Assembly: GCA_031308135.1 (NCBI GenBank)
Contig: JAHLJT010008756.1
Location: 102,855,271-102,919,270, forward strand
Source: Acheta domesticus
Lineage: Eukaryota; Arthropoda; Insecta; Orthoptera; Gryllidae
Length of the DNA: 64,000 nucleotides
Direction of reading: 5' to 3'
Shown here: positions 35,305 through 47,965 of the stretch, piece after piece
How positions within the stretch are numbered: position 1 is the stretch's first letter
How the letters are laid out: the number at the start of each line of letters is the position of its first letter
Translations under genes and position numbers: made by a program
Notes under the pieces: model-generated
What the model saw: only the letters and a program-made list of their open reading frames with translations
The model's database searches: none
What the model was told of the DNA's origin: nothing

Positions 35305-37692
35305 CTAGTGGTGCTACAACAGCACTTACTTTCCCGTATTAGAGGAAACAGCTAAGTAGTACTGTAATATTGCACTTTATGCGCTACTAACATCTTCGCT
35401 TGGAACTCACTATTTCCATTGCAGTGTTGTCAGAACTATGTGAATTCTACAACTTCACAAAAATAGAATGCAAAAGTTTTGTAACCCTGTATTGGAAAAA
35501 GAAGCCTGATACCCTGGAAATACAGAAATGCCTTCCATTGGGCCATGATTAGGGAAGAGTATTTTAAAACCAAGCAACAAATTCTCTACTCACTACAAAT
35601 GGTACAGCATTTGGTGCAAAACTAAATATTTGCCTGCAAATATCAACATAAATTAGACAATTATAACTCCTTTTCATACAGCTCCATTAGGTCACAACAA
35701 TGACACTAATTCACAGATATTCGCGAGCGCAAAGTGAATTCCATTGTTGCAGACCCTGCATTGTCGCTATTCTGAGAGCTATTAATTCTTTTTACTTATT
35801 TCAAATATTTCAAAATAAACAATTTCTAAAATATTAATGTGTAAGTCTATAACAAAGTTCGAATGTAAGAAACGAAGAAAGAAATAATATACAAAATTGC
35901 ACATTCTAATTTACGACGCATCCAGCTGTCCAAAGCGCAGTAAATTTACAGCGGCCTATTACGTTTGTCACAAAATTAAAGAAAAACTACTCGTATTTTG
36001 AAAAAATTAAGCATGACCGTATTTATTTTATTTATTTATTTGTCAAAAAACAGAAACAGAATGGCACAGACTTTCCCGTATTAGTTTTCTATTTTCCTGG
36101 GTCTTCGCTAGCTATTCGGAATTGCCACATACTCTTTCTTGCCAGCTACCATCTATCATCGCCAAAAGTACATTTTTTTGTCATTTTCTTAATTTTTCGG
36201 TTTCCTATTGGTAGAACAGAAACATTAATTTTAGAATATTAAAGAACACAAAAACCTAGCCGTAAATGGCAATTTTCTTTTAAAAATTATGTGCCGTTCA
36301 AGCGAAAATGGCGTTTTAGCACTACTAAAAATGCGAAATTTGAAGCTCATTTTCACAGAAAATTTTTGAGTTTTCAAAATACTTTATTTGAAGTTATTTG
36401 AAGCACTTACACTCACAAATATAATCATCTTTACAAATTGCGGATAATGTGCATATTAAAGATGTGAGAGATCTTTCAAAAAATTTACATTTATATAATT
36501 TTTGAAAAAAACAAAATAAAACTCAAAATAAACTTCATGCTATACTAATAAGTGTAATTAGCACTATCCGTTACAAAAGTTTCAAGAAAAAAATTGCAGC
36601 CATATACGAGAAAATGACGTTTGAGCATTTCTGAAAATGCCGAAATTTGAGCTACTTTTCACAGAAAACGGTAGTGTTTTCGAGAAACTTTACTTGACAT
36701 TATTTAAAGCATATATACTCGTAAATATAATAATGTAAAAATATCGCCGATAATGTAAATATTAACGACGTGAGAGACAAGTAAAAAAATTTACATTTTT
36801 GTAATTTGTGAAAAAACCAACCGATAAAAAAATATGACTTTAATGTCATTGATAGAGTACATTTACCACTATCCCTACTAAAAGTTTAAAGAAAAAATTA
36901 GGAGCCGTTTTGAGAAAATTTTGTTTTTGTAATTTTTTTAAAATTGCACATATTGCACGCAATATTGCACGAAAACTACCAAAATTGTGAAAAACATTTA
37001 CATGACCTTTATTAAAGAACTCAATATGCAGAACAAATTTTATTTGAAGAAAAAATCTCTATCTTCAATTTTGTAGTTGGAGAAAGACGCCGAAAAAAAT
37101 TCAAACTTTCACAATTTTCGAAAATTCAGAGCTGTACGTGAAAATCGGACCTATGCCGTGTTAATTAATTAAAAAGTGTATTTTCCTCTATTCATACAAG
37201 AAATTTAAAGAAAAAATTTGGAGCCGTTTTTGAGAAAATGTTGAAAATCCCCGGGGGGCTTCATATAAAGTACCCCCAAATTTTAAAGAATCTTTTTCAA
37301 AATCACAAAGCTTCGACTAGAATCAGATCGACTGGGGAATATCAATTTTGAAGAAAATCGACTGAACGGTTTAGGCGCTAGCGTTGACCACAGACGGACG
37401 GACGGACGGAATGCCGTCAATCGATTTTTAAGTATAAAGAAGCAACAAATCATGTATTTTGACCACACCACGAGATAGAGGATTTTTTTTTCTTAATTTA
37501 GCAACTTGTTTTATCCACTTATTCGTTTTCACGGCCCGGCAATTAATTTTTTCCGCCGAAAATTGGCCATTTTTTCGCGCAGCATTACATAACTTTCCCT
37601 ATACTACGTATATCACTCCGTGTATACGTACGTATACGGGAAAGTAATACTACGTATATCACTCCGTGTATACGTACGTATACGGGAAAGTA
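35305..37692. repeat. AT-rich repeat R (copy 2, longest)
   Basis: Starts ACTAGTGGTGCTACAACAGC, then TACTTTCCCGTAT. Ends with two tandem copies of a unit finishing ATACGGGAAAGTA, the complement of TACTTTCCCGTAT, so the outer parts are inverted. Inside are repeated phrases (AAAGAAAAAATTTGGAGCC, GAGAAAATG, GACGGACGGACGGA) and a second start-like block at 36056 (GAATGGCACAGACTTTCCCG), so at least two units are fused. No coding frame. It looks like a non-autonomous DNA transposon family of unknown class. Confidence 0.6.
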
Positions 37693-38610
37693 AAATACAA
37701 ACTTGATTATTATTGTGCAATCTGGCACATCATCATTAAAAAACACTTTCAGGTTTTGTCGTTTCCGTATGGAAGCGAGTCTACAGGGGGCAGATTGTGG
37801 TCGAACGATGAGGTAAGCCGAATTATGCACCTTGCATATTCGAACCCATGATAGAAGCCCAACATTTCAATAATAGAGAGACATATCTTGGATTGGATAA
37901 AACTGTTTTCAATAGTTTATGTTTCAAATGTGAAAGAAATGGATTACGATTTTGAACATTATAAAAATGTTTATAACTGCATTTTTCTTCGTAGCAACTA
38001 TATTTACGTTATATGTACAACCCTCCAGAAATGCACAATGATCAAGAATATTTAAGAAAAGGTAGCGTTTTACCCGGACGAAAGTACATGTTTTGGTAAA
38101 CGTTGGTGGCAAAAATCAGCTACAATTAACTGAGGTTTACCGATTTCCCACTATTTAAGACATTGTTTAAGGTACTACCACTATTTAGGTAACTGTGTAG
38201 GTTAGGTTACCACACGGATACCTACGGATGCATGCATAAGAATAGTTCACGGCCAGCTTAATGGGACGTTTCAGGCAGGATCATCGAGGAATGCGTTGCG
38301 AGAAATTTGCGACGAGAAATGTGGAAAGAGGCCGGCGAGGCAGCGTCCACACACTACAAAGAAGTTATTCGATGTCTCGAAATGCCTTTATGTGCCACAA
38401 GCCGAGAGTGATGGCAGCAGTTTTAGCTCTGAGATGATCTGAGAGTCCCATTTCTTGTTTTATTAAATGCTCTTATGTAATTTTAACTCGTGATATCCTT
38501 GTTTTGTTACAATAATCGTAAACCATTTGTTTAACGAGTTCGAATTACTTAGAGAGAAACACACTACTACAGTGCATACAAATCATTATTTAATGTAAAA
38601 AAACAGGAAG
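37693..38610. other. No gene seen
   Basis: Unassigned. Contains at about 38290-38333 a diverged copy of the CGAGGAATG...GCGACGAGAAATGTGGAAA motif seen at 30470 and in both arms. Confidence 0.4.
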
Positions 38611-39470
38611 TTAAGTGACGAATAAGGGAGAAGTTGTACATCAGCAAATTTTCTTGAACTCCGTAATCTCTATCACGCTCTGGTTTACTATATTTGTTCG
38701 TTGAATAATGAATTGAATAATGAATGATAAAATAATTCATAAAATTCACAATTAATAAATTCATTCATAAATACCAATTAAGAAAAGTAATAAATTAATT
38801 CAATTCTTTCAAAATACCCTTTCAAGTTTCTTGCTTAAAATTTTTAATTTTATATTACTCATTATGAGCGGGTTTCACACAAATAAAAATATCTTCCATA
38901 CAAGTTTTTACTTGTTCATTTCCGTTTTAAGAGAAAATTCAAGAAAACAATTAAAAAACTGGTAGTTTATCGCATCTTTTACTGTCAAATCTTATAACCT
39001 CACTCAGTTCTATGCAGTTTGGTGTTTTCCTGCGGCAGCGAACGCCTAAATGTCGTATAACAAGTGAAGGAGTAGAAATGTGACCGAGAAAACTCGCTCG
39101 CCGACCGACTCGAGCGAGGAACTCTTTCGCCTCCGCAGAGCGAACGAGGAGAAACTTTCAAGTGTGTGGGGGTCCATAAGAGTCCCTTGTTTCGATTTTC
39201 CTCGTTTCTCGTCGCACATTGCTGGAAACACATTCCTCGGTGTAGTCTGTTGCGGGCCTTATACTTCGATTTTTACTGTGATTTTCGTAATTTTGCCCCT
39301 GACAGAAATCAGTTGTTTTGCTGTCATCCAATCAGGAGCGTATATTTCGCGACTGTGACGTCACTATGGTGAAATTCAAGCTCCCGATTGGATGAAACCG
39401 TCAACAGCTGATCCTATCAGGACAGAGATACAAAAATCGCAGTATAAACAAAGTTTGTTAACGTAAATCA
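38611..39470. repeat. Right arm of the 8.9-kb inverted repeat
   Basis: Reverse complement of 30538-31387, including its own copy of MITE C at 39262-39444. Differences from the left arm are few single-base changes and small insertions, for example an extra AT-rich 10-20 bases near 38700-38750. High identity implies a recent event or gene conversion. Confidence 0.85.
39262..39444. mobile_element. MITE family C (right copy, inverted)
   Basis: 183 bp, the same length as the left copy, in reverse orientation. TA at 39260-39261 and 39445-39446. Starts TACTTCGATTTTTACTGTG and ends AAAAATCGCAGTA. Confidence 0.8.
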
Positions 39471-40011
39471 GCTGTTAAAGTATCATCCAATCGGCAGATA
39501 GGACGTCCAATAATGACGTAACTATAGTGACGTTTAAGCTTCCGATTGAATGACGTCGTAACATCTGATGAACTGTCAAAGGACACTATAAATAAATTGA
39601 AGTATACAGTAAATTAGTAAATCCGCTGAGGCACCTGGCACTGGCAGGCCAGCTGTACCTGGCTCTGACCCAGTTCTGACCTGGCTTTAATAAGAGGTCA
39701 ATTTGAATTGTGTTGTATTATTGGCGATTCGGATCCCTTGATGTGATGGGAATATGTGGACAGTTTAATTCGGTATATGGGTTTATAAGTGCCTAAGCGA
39801 ATAATATGTTGGTTTCATAATTGCTTATCATGATGCGTTAATCCAGCTCCCTATAACCTACATCTGATGCGACCATCATTCAGCATCAGTAGGTCCGCAC
39901 TAGCACAATGAGTGAAGAGTTTTCTAAACACTGAAATTGTGATGGAGGGCATTACCAGGACCAAATCCTTTGGGAATAAAAGGGTTGATTTATTTCATTG
40001 ATTTTCACAAC
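39471..40011. other. Related foldback remnant, then ARMT1 upstream region
   Basis: About 39471-39605 contains ATCCAATCGGCAGAT and CTTCCGATTGAATGACGTC in inverted order and ends TTGAAGTATA, so it looks like a diverged relative of MITE C. The remaining 400 bases before the ARMT1 start should contain its promoter; no clear TATA element is visible. Confidence 0.4.
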
Positions 40012-41262
40012 ATGAGTAACGAGTCTAACGAATCCGAAATGCCGTACGACAGTTGTGAAGATATTGGGACTCCATTAAATGTTCCTCTTTGTGCGAAGTA
40101 TAAAAGGTACTTTTTTTTATAACATATGGCAAGAATAGAAAATTCTTGAATATCAAAGCTAGATTAAAATAAATCATATTGTTAATTCTGAACCTCTTTG
40201 CTTTTGGAATTTTTCTATCTAAAGGATAATAATTCAATGTGTTGTATTTAGGGTCATAATTGTGTTAATTATTCTCTCATATTCTTGTTATTTTTTTTAA
40301 ATTTTAATGTTTGTATGTTATTAGAAGCTTTGCATATGTTACCATGAAGGACAGGTTACCTATTATTCTTACACAAGTAATAGATCATATGTCAAGGGAG
40401 AAAGAAAACATTGTAAATGAGTATGGAAAGGTGAGAATTATGTGCATAAAAAAAATTTGAAACACATTTTTTCTATTAATTTATCAACTCATTTTGAATA
40501 TGGTTTATGAAGGAAGCACTTGAAGAACTGAAAATTGCCATTGGAAAGATATCAAAACTCAAGAATGAACTTCAGACAAATAAACCTTTGATACTGCTGG
40601 AGGGAAATGCTTCAGATATTACAATTTGGAATACTTTTCTAAAACAGCTAAAGGATGAAGAAGGAAGTGATCCTCGTTGGTTTCATAGTGCATGGCTGGC
40701 TACCGAATGTTACATGTATCGCCGATTGCGAGAAGTATTTGAATTGACGTAAGTGTAGGTTTCAATTTTCAATGTTTTATTTCAGTATAAATTTGTTATT
40801 AATTAGCATTTTCCTGTCTCCAGGGACTCTTTAACATCCTTTGATCCATTTCAAAGCAAGAAGCAAGCAGCACTTCTGGATTCTTTAGGCACCATTAACA
40901 TGCTTTGCATGTATGTCAGAAGATTGTTGGAACAGAAAAATTGTCATTGTTCAACAGATATTAAAAAAGAATTTATGAAATTGCTTTATGTAAGTTTTAA
41001 TTATAACAAGTGCTTATGTTAAATACATGGTTAACAATATTCCTGCTTCTCCTCTTAACACAAATATTAATGAAAAAAAATTGGCAGGTGGATTTGTGGG
41101 GGAATCGGTGTGACCTATCCCTTTCTGGAGGAGAAAAGGTGTTAATGGATGAAGATCCTCTTCAGAAAATTGGACAACTAACTGACTATATTTTAGTAGA
41201 TGAGGCTGAAAAAGTATGGAATACTTTGGCAGCCAGTAGGGGGAAATCTGATGTAATTGTGG
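40012..41262 (+). CDS. ARMT1: ARMT1-type damage-control phosphatase (DUF89), exons 1-5
   Basis: Metal-dependent phosphatase of the DUF89 family (human ARMT1/C6orf211), thought to remove harmful sugar phosphates such as fructose 1-phosphate; a glutamyl methyltransferase role was also reported. Exons are 40012-40106, 40325-40430, 40513-40748, 40824-40989 and 41088-41262, all with GT-AG introns. Exon 5 ends in phase 1 and joins exon 6 at 53174. The full protein is 451 residues; the human one is about 440. Visible family text: SFAYVTMKDRLPIILTQVID (33-52), LQTNKP, WNTFLKQL, WLATECYMYRRL and VDLWGNRCDLSLSGGE. This half is the helical N-terminal domain; the catalytic residues are in exon 6. The start is the ATG giving MSNESNESEM, an N-terminal extension of about 30 residues before the conserved SFAY block. 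Confidence 0.94.
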
Positions 41263-41567
41263 GTAAGTTTTGTGAATAGCATGCATGTTAAATGTAACAG
41301 AGTCAAAAATGTATTTTGACATAAATCAAGTGAAAGATTCTGATAAATTTAGTCAACTCAATATTTTTTTGTTAGGTGATAAAACTTGTTTGTTTTTTTA
41401 AATACTCTTCAGTATGTAACATTGTGTGAAACAAAAAACATTTCATGTCCAAAATAGGATTTTTCCTGCACATTTTCACAACAGGTAAAAAAAAAAAGAA
41501 ACAATTGATAATTTTGTATACCCAAAGTCTAGACTCAAATGATTTCACTTATTAAAAAAAGAAAACA

Positions 41568-42345
41568 AACTAAGTGATGCTACAGCCACACATACTTTCT
41601 GTCATTATTTTTAACAACCAATTTTTGAAAATTGGGAAAGTTCAGAGAAAATGAAACTGCTATTTTTGAAAGTGTCTTTACTCTATCTGTGGAAAAATAT
41701 AAAGAAAAAATTTGGTGCAGTTTTTGAGATTCTTTTTATAGAAATTATCCATCACATTGTACATGGGTTTTGGACTACAATCATACCCTTGATCGTATGG
41801 ACCAAAAGCCATGAACAACATGATGGGACTCTACTACAGATGGTTGTGATATTTTATGATATTTTAATTTGGGGGGTACTTAACATAAAGCCCGTGGGAC
41901 AAAAAATCTGCTCGAAATTTGTACTTTAAATTTCTTGTAAGAATAGAGTGAAATACACTAATTAAAGTGACATACCAACAATTTTCACAGTTAACTCTTA
42001 ATTTCCGAAAATTGCAAAAGTTTGAATTTTATTCGGCGTCTTCCTCCAACTACAAAATTGCATATAGAGATTTTTCCCTCAAATAAAATTTGTTTTTCAA
42101 AGTGAGTTCTTTCCTTAAAGCCATGTACATTTTTTTTGAAAATTTTAATTGTTTTGTGCATTATTGCATCCAGTATGTGCAATTTAAAAAAATACAAAAA
42201 CATGATTGTGTTAAAAACGGCTTCAAACATTTTCTTTAAACTTTTGATAGGGATAGTGCTACAAGTACTCTTTTAGATGACATAAACATCTTATTGCTCT
42301 ATTCTTTCGTTTTTTCAAAAATTGCAAAGATGTAATTTTTTTGAA
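41568..42345. repeat. AT-rich repeat R (copy 3) in ARMT1 intron 5
   Basis: Starts GTGATGCTACAGCCACACAT and TACTTTCTGTCATT, a diverged R end. Contains AAAGAAAAAATTTGGTGCAG at about 41700 and complement-oriented R text near 42030 (GAATTTTATTCGGCGTCTTC, as at 37085). Non-coding. Confidence 0.55.
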
Positions 42346-45250
42346 TGGTTGCTCACGTTGTTAATATTTACATTAGAGATCAGCAACCAATTTAGAGATT
42401 TACAGATCGGCAACCAATTTCGAAAGTCATTTCTCCTCCCCCCCCCCGTTTTGCTTTTATTAACAAACATTATACTGGTAATGAACTGTTGTGGATTAAA
42501 TAGCAATACACCAATCTGCGATCAGTGGTTCCAATTCAGTGGAAATGCTACAAAAAGAAATAAGGTTTTGCATGAAAAAAATCATTGTTTTGGTGTAGAG
42601 ATGAGGATTTGGTTGAGATAAAAAATTAAGGAACTTGAACTTTTTTCATCTTGACCTTTATTTAGAGTAAGTGGAACAATTTAGGCTGGTTACATAATGG
42701 AATAAAGATTAAGGAAGTTATATTTTGATTGAAGTTGAGTAAAATTTTATTACGTAGGTATTTTTAATGTGGAAACAGTTGATAAGTGTGGTGATGAGTT
42801 GTACATTTTGGTAAAAACTGTTGAACACTCCAACAAATCACAGTGAGTATAACGCTATAGAATTTGAATAATAATTAATTGTTTGAGCAACCATAGTGTT
42901 GAATTTCATTTCACGTGAGATTTTGCAAAGAAATTATAAATTGTGTTGGAATTTATTGTAAAATCATTATAGTTTTCTGATTGCCTCTTCACGACTATTA
43001 GGAAAAAGGTCCCTTGCGACTGTAATTGGATGGAGCTATGCATCAACTGGCTAAGTGACATTTTTGAGAAAAACGAATTATGGACACCATCAGTTGCATT
43101 GGACCATGTTTTAAGTGTACGCAAAATTTTGGCGCTAACTCTGTAAAAATATTCTTATAATTAATGAAAAATGTTAATGCCATCAGTCATATCAGGGATT
43201 TTATGTTTCACAACAATCGACTATAAACCTTGATCTTCAATCTGCTGTTCTTAATTTCACATTATGCAGGTAAGCTCCAGGTATTCCACTCATGTTTGTG
43301 TAGTTTGGTGCTTCAATGAATGAAATAATTAAATTACAGTTATTAGAGCGGAAAATGTAATAAAACCTTTGAATATGATTATCTCAAAACTTGTATGATG
43401 TCGTATAGCCGGTTGATGCATAACGCCGTCCAATTGCTGTTGTGTATTGTTAAAAAAAAGTGAATGTGAAAGAATGACATGCAATTTGATTTTCAAAGAG
43501 TTGACAGGAATCAAGATGAAGACCAGAGCTATTACAGTGAAGTACATTATATGTATGATAACAGGAAGTAAGATATGTATTTTATGTTGAAAGTTTCCTT
43601 TTCATAATTTGTTTTTGTAATATGTTTTGTAGAATTGGCAAGGTCTTGTGTTCTGAATACTTTTATGTTGATTTATATCGAATGGTTTTTGTTTCCGTAA
43701 ATCATTTTTCTTTTTTTCAAACCCAACTCTTCCTTACTGCCTCAGTAAAATAATTTTGTCTCTGAAATTGTTAGTTCATTTTTGTACTCTTCTTTGTTGT
43801 ATTCATGACAGATGACAATTTCTTCTCTTTAGATTTTATTTATAGTTCATGGTGGATTCCTGTCTAGTTAATCCATTTATTCATTGTATTTGTTTTGCAT
43901 CCCAGATTTCTTGTTCTCACTACTCTTGTATTCCAAGATAAAGAGTTGTTTATATATCCATTTCATGACAAGTGATAACTTTTATTTTACATGGACTGCA
44001 GAATATATGTGCCTCACTCCATTAGCAGTTTTTAAAATAAGTTTAAATAAAAATAATTAAAAAAGTTTGGAGATGGTAAATGGGGTTGTGTTCCCAAGGC
44101 ACAACTGTTTTCAAACTCTTACAAGTCACTTTTTTTCCCCTCTCTAAAGTACTTTTCATTTGTTTGTCCCCTACATTTGGTTATCTTTTTCTGTGGCTTC
44201 CATGTAACTTATTTTTGATTCAGTTACAAAGAAATACGTTTATGGGGCCACATTTTTGTGGATATTCTGAATGTGCCTAAGTTATTAGATTCTGGGCCTT
44301 TCAGGAAATGTATAGACGTTTGAAAATAATTACAATGAAAATTATAAATACAAATTATTTCAAGCGATCACCAATGGCAAAAATTAGCTGTTAATGGAGG
44401 TGTCCACTTAATCCAAGCTATGAGGTTTCTGATTGCTAAAATCAAATTTACCAAGTTCTGTGAAATGAGGTTATGTTGTCTTTACCATTTTTAATTACCA
44501 TACAAAGTTCAATATAATCAAGGTATTGAGCATTATTTGCCTTCCTTTGATTAAAATAAAATAAAACTCCTTTGGCCTATCAGTTAGCAGTTAGCTCTTA
44601 GTCCAGAAACTCACTTCTCTTTCTCATTGAATTGATCAACTCAACTGTTTTCACATCCTGTAGAAATTTCACAGCAGGGTAGTCTTATGAGGGAGTTAGC
44701 ACATGAGCTTCAGATCAGATTTGCATATATGGAATACGACTCCAAAACAGATTCCCTCAGAAGGGAAGCATGAGTTAGCAAACCATAGGACTGCTGTGAA
44801 ATGGTTGAAATATATGCAACATCATTTCATTAAGAAGTATTTTTATTGAAATCATCTATTGTTATCTGAAACATATTAATCCCCCAGGAAGATAAGCCAC
44901 TCTTGATTGTCAAAATAAATTGATAATCCGTTCCGTTGCACAAATATACCAAATCAACAGTAATCTCCACCACTTTTCCCCTAATGAAATGTCTAGGCCA
45001 TTTTATCAGGTGACTGCTGAAAAGATAGAATATTTATGTATCTTATTAGAAAATTCAATTAATGGATATGACTGTTGAATCGAATTGGTTTCATTGTAAG
45101 TGTATATCTTGAAATTAAGAATTCTCATTTGTGAGTATAAAATGCGTATTTGTTCATTAGTGTTTTGTTCCGCAGAAAAAATTCATTTTGTTTTGTGCAT
45201 ATCTAAAAAAGGCAGTCCCAATACAAAGCATTATATCACTTGAATCAATG
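42346..45250. other. ARMT1 intron 5, no gene seen
   Basis: AT-rich intronic sequence. A run of nine or more C/G pyrimidines lies at about 42437-42447. A weak inverted pair (ATTTCACAGCAG) occurs at about 44667 and 44790. Nothing else is recognisable. Confidence 0.4.
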
Positions 45251-45258
45251 AAAACAAA

Positions 45259-47679
45259 AACGTTCGATGTCCAGGGACCTCAATTTTCGGAGAAATGAAA
45301 AAAACTCATTAACTTCAAAATGTGTTATGTTTTATTCATGACAAAGAAATATTATGTTTCTTTATACATTTTTAAAGAAATCCTAATGGTATATTTAGTA
45401 TAGATTTTATGAATACCTTGTTACATAAATTAAAGTGTTGCAGACTTTGAACCTATTTGTATGCCATTGTGATTTTCAAGATTGAAGTACGCATATTTTG
45501 AAGAATTACTTATGCTTTTAGACAAAATCAATAAAAGTAATCAAATGGAAACCAAAAAAAAATAGTTTTTCTTAAAAATGTTACCAACTTTTCTATTATA
45601 TGAAAATTAATTAATAATTTACAAAGAAAAGTTCTCTTCCTCTCCACTTCCCACATCACCCATCAGCCAGTCTTGTATAGATGAATAAAATTCCATATAT
45701 TCATGGGGAATATATGGATGCAGTTTTCGCAGATCATCAATCTTATTCTGTTTAATGGGTACTTTTCCAAGGGGTTGGTATGCTTGTATATTTGGAAAAA
45801 CAGGCCATGGAATTTGTCTAATACCTAGTCTAAAAGTTTCTGTTACAAGGCGATCAATAAAGTTGCGTGTAACAATACACCCTTTTACATTCGAATCATA
45901 AGAGCAATGCATCATTGTACTTATACCAACCTGCACTTTGTCCTTTTTTGGTACATTTCTCCCCCTGGTTTCTTCCGATTTTCCTATAATCTTGTTGTTT
46001 TTGAAGTCCTTGATTTCAGATGATTGTACCTCGGTAACAGTGAATTTAGAAGTAGTACTGCAACCAACTATGATTTCTGTCAGTTGATGAATGCTATAGA
46101 TCCTGCCATGTTTTCTTAATGCACATTTCACCATCGTGAAATCCCTATTGCAAGGAAGAAATGAATTCCCCCTTAGGGGAAAAAAATGTTCTATCTTCTT
46201 AAACCTACCAGTATCAGTGAGTCCAAGGAGCACCCTGTTCATTGCATGGTTCTTGTTTTGGCCTGCACAATTATCAGAGAAAATATGCACTTCAGTTATT
46301 TCATCTGTGACAGACGTGAGGTAGTCATACACAAATGAACATACCTCGTCAGGGCTCTTTCTGGCTGTACCTTTGTGGTAAATATAGATATGGGAAGATT
46401 TCTTTTTGATGTTGTGAATACAAAATAAATTGACATTCAGCTGATGCAAGTAAAAGGTTTCCTGGACAGGGATAGTAGGAAGTTAAATGTTCTGCATGTA
46501 ATCAAACACTATAGCGAGGATGTGGTTTTCATTTTCTCTTCCCTCTGGATCAGTGACATTTTCAGTTTCTGATTTGAGTTTATTATAAAATTTCTTGGAT
46601 CTTCTTCGATGTATCATTAATTCAGCAGCAACATTCATCTTTGCCGCAGAACTTAAGTGTACACTTTTCAGCCTTACACCTAGTTCTTCACATGTACAGC
46701 AGCAATCAATCTGTGGTCTGCCGAATCTATAGTTATAATTATCTTTAAAGATACTGGCAAAAAAATTATAGCTGCACTTTAAATTTGGATATTTTCTCTT
46801 TAACATTTGAAACATCTTTGTTATATTTAAACGAGCATCTAAGTACTTCATAGGTTTACCGGAATTATGACTCTCCTTTAAAGGATAGCTTTCAATATGC
46901 TCTCTTATTCTGACTCTTGTGCTTCCCGGTATAATGTTTGTTCTGCCCTTTTTCCCATGCATATCTTTAGGACTTTTTCCAAGTATGAGAAGTTTACATA
47001 GCCTTCTTATTCAAGAAATTTTTATGGCGTAGAGAGACTTAAATGCTTTTAAACATACCTGGTGTTTCTTATCTCCAAGAAAAACTACGTAAATTCCTTT
47101 TCATGAGGTACTCCTATTTCATTTCCTTCATTTCTTGGTCTTCGCCGAGCGATTGACAGATTCTGAAGAAAAATGTCTTCTTCATTTTTAGTTTCAATCT
47201 CTTTTAATCTCACAAAAATCTCATCAGTTTGTTCTTGAAAACGCTCACAGCACTTTTTCTTACAACCACAGTCTGGACCTACAACTAGCGCAGGAACAAA
47301 CTGCCCTTTATAGTTTACATATTCCGCTCCCTTAATTCTTGCCGTCTTGATTTTATTCCTTTTCCACTCACTTTCATTTTTTCTCTTACGACCTGAAACC
47401 ATTTCTTCTTCCATACTACTGCTGTTGAAATACCATACAAAATGGATAAACTTCAACTTGATTGCAAACTGAAATTTCGAAAATAAACACTTTAACTTCA
47501 ACCTGCTTTACAACGCAAGGAGCCAATGAAAATGACAACAATTAAGCGGACCCAAAAATGAAAACGCAGATAAATAAAAATAAAAATGAATGTCGAAGAT
47601 AATATCACAATGTTGTTATCTTCAAAAACTCCACCAATCGAGCAAACAAAAGGGTTCTAAGTCCCAGACATCGAACGTT
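45259..47679 (-). mobile_element. DNA transposon with TIRs carrying a DUF7869-type gene
   Basis: The left end AACGTTCGATGTCCAGGGAC (45259-45278) is matched by GTCCCAGACATCGAACGTT at the right (47661-47679), giving inverted ends of about 20 bp with one indel and one change. They enclose, with no other gene, the - strand pseudogene at 45619-47501. About 2.4 kb. The TSD is not clear, so the exact termini may lie a few bases further out. I infer a self-contained transposon whose transposase is the enclosed protein. Confidence 0.6.
45619..47501 (-). pseudogene. DUF7869-type transposase-like protein, with stops
   Basis: Read on the - strand. The N-terminal part (47501-47085) is basic, with a Cys cluster (PDCGCKKKCCERF) suggesting metal binding. 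The frame then breaks near 47090, continuing with VVFLGDKKHQ and a possible splice donor. The middle part (about 47000-46483) has LCKLLILGKSPKDMHGKKGR and the zinc-finger-like DCCCTCEEL. It ends in an in-frame TAA that is followed, in the same frame, by LPTIPVQETFYLHQLNVN. The last part (46449-45619) carries HIFSDNCAGQNKNHAMNRVL, the signature I associate with the DUF7869 domain, which looks like an RNase H-fold nuclease core (Asp in SDN). Domain name from memory, role inferred. Broken by at least one stop and one frameshift. Confidence 0.65.
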
Positions 47680-47849
47680 CTTGCTCACCATTAGGACTTG
47701 AAGGTTTCCTTAGAGACATCACAGACAGCGAATGTTTATGCATGAAATGATGTATTTATGTAGTAAGAATAGTTTCCCACCATTAACTCAAAACCCTAAA
47801 AAATATGACAATGAACCTTTTTGTTTGCGCCGATTCACTTATTCACCCT

Positions 47850-47965
47850 CTTTTCAAATATGGAGCAGTTGACTGGAATCCTGATATAATTGAACAGGAT
47901 GGCAGCCTGGATAAAATTCAAAGACACGCAGCATGTTCCCAAGTAAGGTTTGTGGCTCCAATTTG
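47850..47965 (+). pseudogene. LINE RT C-terminal fragment
   Basis: Translation gives LIHPLFKYGAVDWNPDII then LDKIQRHAA, the well-known segment after the RT core of LINEs (RP.LEYAS.VW.P...E.VQR.AA). Within an 87-codon open frame (47805-48068). Only this fragment is recognisable. Confidence 0.65.

Noticed and set aside
37380..37412. Short direct repeats (GACG)n as a possible CRISPR or satellite array
   Set aside because: Four tetranucleotide units within repeat R, also present in altered form in copy 1; no spacer structure, and the genome is eukaryotic.
38160..38215. TTAGG-like text (TAGGTTAGGTTAC)
   Set aside because: Only two units, so it is not an interstitial telomere array; such text is common by chance.
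44667..44805. Inverted pair ATTTCACAGCAG as a possible MITE
   Set aside because: Only 12 bases pair, no TSD, and the interior is unremarkable.
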